From: Pseudomonadota bacterium | Lineage (GTDB): Bacteria; Pseudomonadota; Alphaproteobacteria; Rhodospirillales; UBA2165 | Direction of reading: 5' to 3' | NCBI GenBank assembly: GCA_027592155.1 | Contig: JAQCKY010000112.1 | Coordinates: 1-6,883, forward strand | DNA: 6,883 bases | Shown: positions 1 to 5,751 of the stretch, in pieces | Layout of the letters: each line of letters opens with the position of its first letter | How positions within the stretch are numbered: position 1 is the first letter of the stretch | The notes under the pieces: model-generated | What the model saw: the letters and a program-made list of their open reading frames with translations, nothing else | What the model was told of the DNA's origin: nothing | Databases searched by the model: none | Position numbers and translations under genes: made by a program

Positions 1-455
1 TCATCATCCGCCCGGAGCTCGAGGGCGAAGTGCTTGGTTATATATTCGGCGCGTCTTCGGGCTTTCTGCTCGGTTTTTATTTCGTAATGAACCGCAAGCT
101 GACCCCCCATGCAACGGCGCTGGCGACTGTCGCCTATTCATCCTGTTTGGGGGCGATCGCGATTACACCGCTGGTGCCGGCGGTTTGGCTACTGCCGCGC
201 CCTGAGGATTTGGCGATCCTGGGGGCGTTTCTCTTCGTCGCCATGATCGGTCAGGTTTGTATCTTCAGCGCGTTCTATTACGGCGAAGCATCGGTGGTCT
301 CGCCGTTCCACTATTTCCAGATGGTCGGCGCGATCTTGTTCGGCTATCTGTTTTTTCAGGATTTTCCGGAGCCGCTCTCGCTGGCCGGGATCATTATCAT
401 CGTCAGCAGCGGCGTCTATATCGCGGTTCGCGAAGCCAGAGGCTCCGCGGGTTAG
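1..455 (+). CDS. EamA/DMT-family transporter, C-terminal part (5' end outside the window)
   Basis: The frame is open from nt 3 and reads through to TAG at 453-455, giving about 150 residues. It is strongly hydrophobic, with roughly five membrane segments (about residues 11-29, 40-62, 70-93, 97-117 and 125-142), as in the second EamA repeat of ten-helix drug/metabolite transporters. The opening IIRPELEGE resembles the 'RP' linker that precedes the second repeat in this family. The late segment has the typical pattern of a short loop with FPEPLSLAG, then an Ile/Val-rich helix ending in a basic tail (VREAR). A GTG at 30 could be called as a start, but the frame continues upstream without a break and the protein would be half length, so this is a truncated view of a longer gene. 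EamA proteins export or import small metabolites; the substrate cannot be read from sequence. Its stop overlaps the stop of the convergent ccoS gene, so there is no room for an intergenic terminator. Confidence 0.85.
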   Translation, partial: IIRPELEGEVLGYIFGASSGFLLGFYFVMNRKLTPHATALATVAYSSCLGAIAITPLVPAVWLLPRPEDLAILGAFLFVAMIGQVCIFSAFYYGEASVVSPFHYFQMVGAILFGYLFFQDFPEPLSLAGIIIIVSSGVYIAVREARGSAG

Positions 456-610
456 CGTTTACCGGTGTCGATGTCATCGTCCAGGAGGACCCGCATGGAG
501 GCCCCGTCTGGATCTTCGAACTGACCATTGCGCAGAGCCCAAACGAAGGCAATCAGTCCTATAAATCCCAGCGCTAAGGCGATCGGTATGAGGAGGCCGA
601 GGATGGTCAT
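452..610 (-). CDS. ccoS: CcoS, cbb3-type oxidase assembly protein
   Basis: This is a 52-residue protein translated directly from the minus strand: ATG at 610-608, TAA at 454-452. It has one N-terminal membrane segment (residues 3-26, starting MTILGLLIPIALALG), then the CcoS signature WALRNGQFEDPDGASMRVL (residues 28-46) and an acidic tail (DDDID). The family member in other bacteria is a 45-60 residue single-span protein encoded last in ccoGHIS, needed to insert haem b and copper into CcoN. The start is fixed by the ATGA overlap with the ccoI stop (607-610), which implies translational coupling. The stop codon overlaps that of the convergent transporter (shared 453-454). The gene is intact, unlike the upstream ccoP and ccoG. 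Recognition is firm because of the RNGQFEDPDG block and its position. Confidence 0.95.
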   Translation of the reverse strand: MTILGLLIPIALALGFIGLIAFVWALRNGQFEDPDGASMRVLLDDDIDTGKR

Positions 611-2766
611 TTCGGGGCCTTACCCATTCTGAGCCGCAACGCATTTAAGGTGACGGCGAGGGAAGATGTCGACATGGCGACCGCCGCGACCAACGGGGTC
701 GCAAAGCCGGCCACCGCGATCGGTACCGCGATCAAATTATAGAGTAGCGAGAACCCGAAGTTCTGGTTGACCGCCCGATTGGCGGTGCGGGCGGTCTTGA
801 CGGCATAGGCGACGGGAAACAGCGTCTCGCCTTGGAAGACGAGATCGGCGGCGGTACGGCTGACATCCGCTGCCTGTGCCGGGGCCATCGAGACCCAAGC
901 CGCCGCGAGGGCCGGCGCATCGTTCAGCCCGTCTCCGACCATCAATAGTTTCCGTCCGGCTTGGCCCAATGACTGGATGTGACGGAGCTTTTCATCGGGG
1001 CGCATATCCGCATGCCATGCTGAAATGCCCAGTTCGGCCGCGATGCGCCCGGCGACAACCGGCCGGTCACCCGACAGCATTTCGATCTCCAGCCCCATTG
1101 CCTTCAGGGTGTAAATGGTTCCGGCGGCATCGAGGCGGAGTTGATCTTCGAACTCGATCCGAAATGCTCTCTCGTCGGCAATACTCACCCAAAGTTCTAG
1201 GCTTGATGCTTCCGGCGCATTTTCATTCTCAACGCCGCACCATGAGCGGCGGCCGAGACGGACCCGTCGCCCGTCGACGGTTCCTTCCAGTCCGCTGCCC
1301 GGAAATTCCTGCACGTCCGTGACCGGGAGGCAGGCGCCCGGATGGACATTGGAAAGAGCAAGGGAGAGCGGGTGACGGCTATAGGCGGCGAGTGAGGCCG
1401 CCAGCGTTACCAAGTCGGGTGCAATGTCACCAAGGTTCGTCGGGATAGGTTTACCCAGGGTCAGCGTGCCGGTCTTGTCGAAGACGACCGTGTCTGCTTG
1501 GGCTAACTTTTCCAGCGCATCGCCGGATTTGACCAAAATTCCCCTCTGGAACAGCAAACTGCTGGCGACGATATGGACGACGGGCACGGCGAGGGCCAGG
1601 GCACAGGGGCAGGTGATGATCAGCACCGATATTGCGGTAATAAGCGCGACCGGCCAATCGGCACCCAGGAGGCCCCACCATAGTAGAAACGTCGCGGCCG
1701 CGGTGAGATGAACCACCGGTGCGTAGATGCGGGCGGCGCGATCGGCGAGGCGGATATAGCCCGCACGGCCCTGTTCTGCTGCCTCCATCAAGCCGGCGAC
1801 CTCGGCGAGGAAGGTGTCCGGGCCGACAGCGGTCACGTCAATTTCTAAGGCACCGGTTAGGTTCAGCGTGCCGGCGAAAACGCCGATGCCCGGTATGGCG
1901 GGTTCCGGCACCGACTCGCCGGTCACCAGGCTGCGGTCAATATCGCTTTCGCCGTGACGGACGGTACCATCGGCGGGAATGCGTTCTCCCGCCGCGACGA
2001 CAAGGACGTCGCCGGGCATTACGGTTTCCAGGGCGACGCGGCTCATCTCGCCGTTAGGTGTGCGCCGGGTCGCGTGGGTAGAGGAGAGGGCGATTAGCTG
2101 TTCTGCGGCGGAGCGGGCCTTGGCGCGCATGCGGTGATCGAGATAGCGGCCGACCAACAAAAAGAAGAGCAATGTTACCGAGGCATCGAAATAGGCATGG
2201 GCACCGCCTGCCCAGGTTTGCTGCAGGCTGAGCCCCGCTGACAACAGCACTGCCAAGGAGATCGGCACATCCATGTTGACGGCCCCGCCTTTGAGGGACC
2301 GCCAGGCCGAGGTCAGGAACGGCCGACAGGAAAAGGCGATGGCGGGCAGAGCGATAAGAGCTGAAATCCAATGGAAAAGGCTTCGGGTTGCAGGGCCCAT
2401 CTCTGAAAATGCACCCGCCCAAACGGCGACCGAGAGCAGCATGACATTGCCCGCGGCAAAACCCGCGACGGCCATGGCGAGTAATAACCGGCGCTCTTCG
2501 CGGGTCGCGCTGGATTGCAGTTTTTCAGTGTCGAACAGTATGGCGGGATAGCCGAGAGCGGTGACCCGGTCGGCGATGGCATCCGCGTCGGTCGTACCGG
2601 TCAACCAATCGACCTTGAGGCGCCGTGTACTCATATTGAGACGTGCGTCAGTCACCCCGTCCATCGCGTTGACGGTGCGCTCGATCTTTCCGATGCAGTC
2701 GGCGCAGCTGACGTTTTCGACGATCAGGTTCGCGGTCTTGATCGGGCGCGGATCCAACGCGGTCAT
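607..2766 (-). CDS. ccoI: CcoI/FixI, copper-translocating P1B-type ATPase for cbb3 oxidase assembly
   Basis: This 719-residue protein is full length for the family. Visible elements in order: an N-terminal heavy-metal-associated domain with CADC (C21, C24); about eight membrane segments (roughly 95-115, 131-147, 165-181, 192-208, 350-370, 376-400, 670-688, 691-708); the actuator TGES at 282-285; the transmembrane copper site CPC at 386-388; the phosphorylation motif DKTGT at 430-434 (D430); the nucleotide-binding HP at 465-466 and GSGLEG at 490-495; and the hinge GDGLNDAP at 611-618. The C-terminal helix has the MSTSS motif typical of copper ATPases. All catalytic residues are present. CcoI moves Cu(I) across the inner membrane for the CuB centre of CcoN; it differs from detoxification CopA by its context between ccoH and ccoS. 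The start at 2766 overlaps the ccoH stop as ATGA (2763-2766), and the stop overlaps the ccoS start the same way. No damage is seen, so copper supply for some oxidase may still be needed. Confidence 0.96.
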   Translation of the reverse strand: MTALDPRPIKTANLIVENVSCADCIGKIERTVNAMDGVTDARLNMSTRRLKVDWLTGTTDADAIADRVTALGYPAILFDTEKLQSSATREERRLLLAMAVAGFAAGNVMLLSVAVWAGAFSEMGPATRSLFHWISALIALPAIAFSCRPFLTSAWRSLKGGAVNMDVPISLAVLLSAGLSLQQTWAGGAHAYFDASVTLLFFLLVGRYLDHRMRAKARSAAEQLIALSSTHATRRTPNGEMSRVALETVMPGDVLVVAAGERIPADGTVRHGESDIDRSLVTGESVPEPAIPGIGVFAGTLNLTGALEIDVTAVGPDTFLAEVAGLMEAAEQGRAGYIRLADRAARIYAPVVHLTAAATFLLWWGLLGADWPVALITAISVLIITCPCALALAVPVVHIVASSLLFQRGILVKSGDALEKLAQADTVVFDKTGTLTLGKPIPTNLGDIAPDLVTLAASLAAYSRHPLSLALSNVHPGACLPVTDVQEFPGSGLEGTVDGRRVRLGRRSWCGVENENAPEASSLELWVSIADERAFRIEFEDQLRLDAAGTIYTLKAMGLEIEMLSGDRPVVAGRIAAELGISAWHADMRPDEKLRHIQSLGQAGRKLLMVGDGLNDAPALAAAWVSMAPAQAADVSRTAADLVFQGETLFPVAYAVKTARTANRAVNQNFGFSLLYNLIAVPIAVAGFATPLVAAVAMSTSSLAVTLNALRLRMGKAPK

Positions 2767-3248
2767 GGCGCCACCATAAGCTCAATATCGCGGCGGTATG
2801 TCTCACCAGTGGGGGCCTTGGCGAGGATACGAACACGCCAGGCACCGGTCAGGTTGGGCACCGGTAGGCTGACATAAGCACCGCCGGGGCCGGGGCGAAG
2901 AGGGACATCCTGGTCATCGCGATCATGGGCGGGGCGCGTAAGCCGGGCCGAGACGGCGAGGCCGGAAACCGCCTTGCCGTTGCGATCCGCGATGCGGAGA
3001 TGGAGTACGCTGTTGGTGCCGACGGATAATTTGCTCTGCCACCCTCTGCTCCTTTGCGTTTCGGCCTGGCTGAGATCTGCATTGAACTGGAGGCCGTCCT
3101 GATACGCGGTTTCGGACACTAATCCCGGCCAACTCGACAGGGCAAAATAGATGAAGGCGCCGTTGGCGGCGAAGATGATCGCGAAGAACGCGAGAACGCC
3201 ATAAAGCGCGGTCCGGTTTGTGAAAGGCTGTGTGCGCACAAAGCTCAT
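2763..3248 (-). CDS. ccoH: CcoH/FixH family protein, cbb3 oxidase assembly and stability factor
   Basis: This 161-residue protein starts at ATG 3248 (MSFVRTQPFTNR) and ends at TGA 2765-2763. It has a short cytoplasmic N-terminus, one membrane segment (about residues 15-37, rich in F, A and I, then FALSSWPGLV), and a periplasmic domain with the FixH pattern SWPGLVSETAYQDGLQFN (38-55) and an Ig-like beta fold ending LTGAWRVRILAK. FixH/CcoH is a membrane-anchored partner that associates with cbb3 subunits during assembly. The start is chosen because it forms an ATGA overlap with the ccoG stop (3245-3248) and gives the usual family length. The same reading frame extends upstream without a stop all the way to the ccoG start because of the ccoG frameshift, so naive gene calling would bury this gene in a spurious 651-codon ORF. 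Confidence 0.92.
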   Translation of the reverse strand: MSFVRTQPFTNRTALYGVLAFFAIIFAANGAFIYFALSSWPGLVSETAYQDGLQFNADLSQAETQRSRGWQSKLSVGTNSVLHLRIADRNGKAVSGLAVSARLTRPAHDRDDQDVPLRPGPGGAYVSLPVPNLTGAWRVRILAKAPTGETYRRDIELMVAP

Positions 3249-4718
3249 TTGTCCGGCCCCCGGAAGACGGCATCGTAAGTCGCCGTGTTGTCGCTGTTGG
3301 GATCGCTGATGACGAAACGAATATCCGTTGAGGTGCCTTTGAGGGAGGCAGATGGCACGGTCACCAGGATACGGAAGCTTTGGATTTGATCCGGCAGTAC
3401 CGTGAAGGTCGGATGCCCACTGCGGTCTTGCGCCCCGACGGCCCGCAATTGAGCACCCTCGACGCCCTCCAGGGTCAGGCCAAAACTGCGCTGGAGATGA
3501 GCCTTGTTGAGCACCTTGAGGGTATAGCCGTTGCGGATGCTGCCATCGGTCAACTGGACAAACAGAGGATTTCGGTCGCGCAGGATGTTGATGTCCATAT
3601 CGGCGCGAGTGAACAGGGCATAGAGCATGATTACGCCGACCAAAGACCATAACAGGAAATAGGTGATGGTGCGGGGCCGGATCGGCCGAATGCTGGTGAG
3701 GCCGGTTTCGGCCCGCCGCGCTTCCCCCGCAACGGAGGCGTAATCGATCAGCCGGACGGGGCGGTCGATTTTGCGCATCATCACAGGCGTCGATACAGAG
3801 CGCGCAGGTGATGCATTCGAGCTGTTGGCCGTCACGAATATCGATGCCCATCGGACAGGCGGCGACGCAGGCATTGCAATCGATGCAATCGCCCCGGCCG
3901 TCCCAGCTGTCGCTGGCCTTGTGGGCGCCGCGGGGCTCTCCCCGGTCGCGGCGATAGGTCACGACCATGGATTCTTCATCCATCATGGCGCCCATGATGC
4001 GGGGCCACGGGCACATATAGGTGCAGACCTGCTCGCGGGCGAAACCGCCCAGCAAATAAGTCGCGCCGGTGAAGGCGGCGACGGTGATGTAGGCTACCGG
4101 TGAAGCGTTCAGGGTAAAGAAATCAACGATCAGTTTCGGCGCGTCGGCAAAGTAGAAAATCCAGGCACCGCCGGTGCCGAACCCGATAAAAATCCAGATG
4201 GCGTGTTTAACTACTCGCTTGCTGAATTTGCTCATCGACCAGGGTGCCTTGTCGAGGCGCAGCCGCGCGTTGCGGTCCCCTTCGACGAAGCGTTCCACCG
4301 CAACGAAGAGATCGGTCCAGACGGTCTGCGGGCAGGAATAGCCGCACCACATGCGCCCGGCGGCGCTGGTGGTCAGGAACAGTCCTATTCCTGCCATCAC
4401 CAAGAGGCCGGTGACGAAAAACAATTCCTGGGGCCAGATTTCGATGAAAAAGAAATAGAACCGCCGTCCCGGCAGGTCGATTAGAACGGCTTGGTCCGGC
4501 AAATGGTCGCCCCGGTCCCAGCGTAGCCAGGGTGTGCCGTAATAGATGAACAAGGTGATGCCCATGATCCACCATTTGAGGGTGCGGAAACTGCCATGCA
4601 CCCGCTTGGGATGGATCTTGACCCGCGCCGCATAGAGGGAGCGGTTTTCCTTTTTATTGACGGCCTCAACGTCGAATTGCTCGACATCCGGGTCCGGATC
4701 GAAGTCGTCCTTGAGCAT
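3245..4718 (-). pseudogene. ccoG: CcoG/RdxA-type polyferredoxin, frameshifted within the gene
   Basis: The start is ATG at 4718. Frame 1 carries residues 1-312: cytosolic N-terminus, membrane segments (about 47-62, 97-117, 171-190, 206-224), WCGYSCP (C125, C129), CTYMCPWPR (C232, C236), and two 4Fe-4S motifs, C278/C281/C284/C288 and C302/C305/C308/C312. At TGT 3785-3783 (C312) the homology jumps to the +1 frame, which continues MMRKIDRPVRLIDYAS, one membrane segment (TYFLLWSLVGVIMLYALF) and the Ig-like FixG C-terminal domain, ending at TGA 3247-3245. The family normally reads C-D-D-(V/M)-M-x-K-I-x-R-P here, so about 5 nt are missing. The two parts together give about 490 residues, normal for CcoG, which reduces copper during cbb3 biogenesis. 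Frame 1 after the lesion is meaningless Arg/Pro-rich sequence. The lesion may be a real mutation or an assembly error. The stop overlaps ccoH as ATGA; the start lies 3 nt after the ccoP stop with only a weak Shine-Dalgarno. Confidence 0.88.
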
Positions 4719-4721
4719 GGA

Positions 4722-5195
4722 CTACTGGCCGCCGCCGAGGGAATGGATATAGATCGCGAGCTTCTTGATGGTGACGGGCTGCAGCAACGGCCCCCAGGCC
4801 GGCATCACGCCCTTGCGGGGCCGCGAAATCATCTGCTTTATAACGGCGCGTTCGCCGCCGTAGAGCCAGAGATTGTTGTTGAGCGGGGGTGCCCCCAGTT
4901 CGGGATTTCCGCTTCCGTCGGGCTTGTGACAGGCGGCGCAGTGCTCGGCGAAATGGGGTTTGCCGCGGGCGACTTTCGCCATGTCTTCGGCCTTACCGCT
5001 GAGCGACAAGACATATTCGGTGACATCGTCGATCTGAGCGACCGTTAAAATTTCGTCGGTCAGGTAGGCAGGCATGTCGGAAACACGGGTATTTTCGTCT
5101 GCCTCATGACGAATACCGTGGGTGATGGTGGTGGCGATATTCTCAAGCTTGCCGCCCCACAGCCATTCATCGTCATTGAGGTTCGGATAACCTTC
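4722..5195 (-). pseudogene. ccoP: CcoP (cbb3 oxidase dihaem cytochrome c subunit), C-terminal fragment lacking the N-terminal half
   Basis: The minus frame opens just after TGA 5198-5196 and runs to TAG 4724-4722, about 157 codons. From GGT at 5192 it reads GYPNLNDDEWLWGG, then THGIRHEADENTRVSDMPAY, the second half of the first cytochrome c domain with its distal Met (codon at 5075). It continues YVLSLSGKAED, then the second haem site CAACH (Cys codons near 4940 and 4931, His near 4928), GAPPLNNNLWLYGG, the distal Met in GVMPAWGP (4805), and the standard C-terminus IYIHSLGGG. CcoP passes electrons from periplasmic cytochrome c to CcoO/CcoN. Missing are the N-terminal membrane anchor and the first haem CxxCH, which should lie directly upstream of GYPNL. 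No start codon with a plausible ribosome site restores them; an ATG at 5075 exists but would give a soluble, anchorless piece. The fragment directly precedes ccoG, as in normal ccoNOQP-ccoGHIS order. Confidence 0.9.
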
Positions 5196-5347
5196 TCACC
5201 CTTGGCGATGACCACGAAGCCGAACACGATGGCGGTCAGCAGAAAGATAATGCCATGGACGAATATCCCGGTATCGACCGCGCGCGAAGATATAAACAGT
5301 CCGGTAAATCCCCCGACGAGCACCGGAACCATTATCGACCATGCCAT
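5196..5347 (-). pseudogene. 5' remnant of the first gene of the cbb3 operon, probably ccoN, cut off after about 50 codons
   Basis: ATG at 5347 is preceded at good spacing by AGGGG (5354-5358), so this is a real translation start. The first 50 or so codons (MAWSIMVPVLVGG, two hydrophobic helices at about 4-20 and 26-47, RAVDTGIFVHG between them, ending VVIAKGEK) are coherent membrane protein. After about nt 5195 the frame enters ccoP out of frame, reads nonsense and stops at 5062-5060. It is the first gene after the FixK/FNR box, where ccoN belongs, and I recall some alphaproteobacterial CcoN proteins having an extra two-helix N-terminal extension with a D-x-x-F-x-x-H pattern; that recollection is the only basis for the ccoN call, and the oxidase core itself is not present. 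It could instead be another short membrane gene at the head of the operon. Coordinates give the coherent part; the exact break lies within about 5190-5200. Confidence 0.55.
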
Positions 5348-5425
5348 ACTGAGTACCCCTAATTCGGATAGAATAATGTCGCGAAAAATGACGGGGAGAG
5401 GTCCCAGCCATCGAATCGCTCGATA

Positions 5426-5431
5426 ATTAGA
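5426..5431 (-). promoter_or_regulatory. Candidate -10 element of the FixK/FNR-dependent cco promoter
   Basis: On the minus strand this hexamer is TCTAAT, a 5 of 6 match to TATAAT. It would put the transcript start near 5419 and the centre of the FixK/FNR box near -40, close to the -41.5 expected for class II activation. The absence of a clear -35 box is normal for such promoters. The alternative TAATTA two bases downstream is a poorer match. Confidence 0.4.
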
Positions 5432-5451
5432 GGGATTCTCAATTAGCCGAC

Positions 5452-5465
5452 TTGATCGGGGTCAA
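5452..5465 (-). promoter_or_regulatory. FixK/FNR-type anaerobox upstream of the cbb3 locus
   Basis: The plus strand reads TTGATCGGGGTCAA (minus: TTGACCCCGATCAA). This has perfect TTGA-N6-TCAA symmetry and one mismatch to TTGAT-N4-ATCAA, the classic binding site of FNR/FixK/Anr regulators. Low-oxygen activation of ccoNOQP through such boxes is well established. The centre (5458.5) is about 111 nt from the ATG at 5347, leaving room for a class II promoter (site near -41) and a roughly 70-nt leader. It points to the leftward cco genes; control of the rightward aldolase, 290 nt away, is unlikely. Confidence 0.8.
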
Positions 5466-5477
5466 TTGTGGGGATTT

Positions 5478-5567
5478 CCCTCTCCGCCGGTGGGACGGAG
5501 AGGGTGGCGCGCGAAGCGTGACGGGCCTTTGCCCGCCATAGCGCTTCGGCCCGCAGGTGGGAGAGGG
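5478..5567. repeat. Intergenic palindromic repeat, first unit: two hairpins
   Basis: Hairpin A has a perfect 9-bp stem, CCCTCTCCG (5478-5486) with CGGAGAGGG (5496-5504), and a 9-nt loop. Hairpin B has CGAAGCG (5512-5518) pairing with CGCTTCG (5542-5548) and an inner stem CGGGC (5522-5526) with GCCCG (5531-5535) around a CTTT loop. GGAGAGGG recurs at 5560-5567. Dispersed extragenic palindromes with a CCCTCTCC...GGAGAGGG core are common in GC-rich proteobacterial genomes, so this is probably a REP-like element (inference). It does not code. It could also end leftward or rightward transcripts, but no U-tract follows. Confidence 0.65.
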
Positions 5568-5604
5568 GGGGATCTCGATGCCGTTTTCCGCTACGAAGAA
5601 AGAG

Positions 5605-5652
5605 TCCCCTCACCTCTCCCTAACCCTCTCCGCCCCCAGGGGCAGAAGGGGA
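5605..5652. repeat. Intergenic palindromic repeat, second unit
   Basis: The outer arms are TCCCCT (5605-5610) and AGGGGA (5647-5652); the inner arms are GCCCC (5632-5636) and GGGGC (5639-5643). The 9-mer CCCTCTCCG of hairpin A reappears at 5624-5632 in the same orientation, and its inverse GGAGAGGG lies at 5560-5567, so the two units can also pair with each other. This is probably the other half of the same REP-like element. No gene is seen across the whole 5348-5751 gap. Confidence 0.55.
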
Positions 5653-5682
5653 ACAAGTCATTAGCAAATAAACTGTTTGTTC
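5651..5682. promoter_or_regulatory. AT-rich inverted repeat ahead of the aldolase gene, possible operator or promoter area
   Basis: GAACAA (5651-5656) and TTGTTC (5677-5682) form a 6-bp inverted repeat with 20 nt between, in an AT-rich island (5655-5682) within GC-rich flanks. It sits about 70-100 nt before the aldolase ATG, where a promoter and a regulator site would be expected. No convincing -35/-10 pair can be assigned, and a 6-bp repeat can arise by chance. Confidence 0.25.
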
Positions 5683-5717
5683 AAGCCGCGCGGGCGCGAC
5701 ACAATCTGAGCGGAATT

Positions 5718-5728
5718 TTTGACGCGAC
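5718..5728 (+). repeat. Leader motif TTTGACGCGAC, copy 1 (before the aldolase gene)
   Basis: TTTGACGCGAC ends 23 nt before the ATG at 5752 and is followed after 8 nt by GCAGGGG (5737-5743), the Shine-Dalgarno. The identical 11-mer precedes the next gene at 6626-6636 with a similar GCAGGG following. Identity of 11 nt at equivalent positions suggests shared origin or shared function in the 5' leader. Confidence 0.6.
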
Positions 5729-5751
5729 CTATAAAAGCAGGGGTATAAAAA

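Noticed and set aside
876..1322. Plus-strand open frame of 148 codons opposite ccoI
   Set aside because: It is antisense to the conserved ATP-binding region of CcoI, rich in Arg, Pro and Ala as expected for a shadow frame in GC-rich DNA, with no recognisable family. The same applies to the other open frames opposite ccoI, ccoH and ccoG, such as 2515-2877.
3773..3787. Programmed ribosomal frameshift in ccoG
   Set aside because: There is no slippery heptamer, stop codon or rare-codon stall at the switch point, and a +1 hop would still leave the conserved Asp-Asp-Val missing. A 5-nt deletion or sequencing error explains it better.
2763..4718. A single 651-codon minus-strand gene
   Set aside because: Residues 1-312 are CcoG, the final 161 are CcoH, and the middle is Arg/Pro-rich out-of-frame sequence. 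The real CcoG C-terminus is in the +1 frame over the same bases.
5060..5195. Genuine C-terminus of the membrane protein starting at 5347
   Set aside because: The sequence after about 5195 in this frame has no membrane or domain pattern, and the overlapping frame matches CcoP clearly, so these residues are read-through nonsense.
5196..5411. Alternative minus-strand frame starting at 5411
   Set aside because: It overlaps the better-supported start at 5347, which has AGGGG at correct spacing and encodes two clean membrane helices; this frame is Arg-rich with no hydrophobic pattern.
5719..5749. TTGACG with TATAAA as a sigma-70 promoter for the aldolase
   Set aside because: The spacer would be 19 nt and the -10 would touch the start codon, leaving the Shine-Dalgarno outside the transcript.
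5348..5751. tRNA, CRISPR array or insertion sequence in the intergenic gap
   Set aside because: No cloverleaf, no regularly spaced identical repeats and no transposase or terminal inverted repeats with target duplications are visible; the repeats present are short palindromes.
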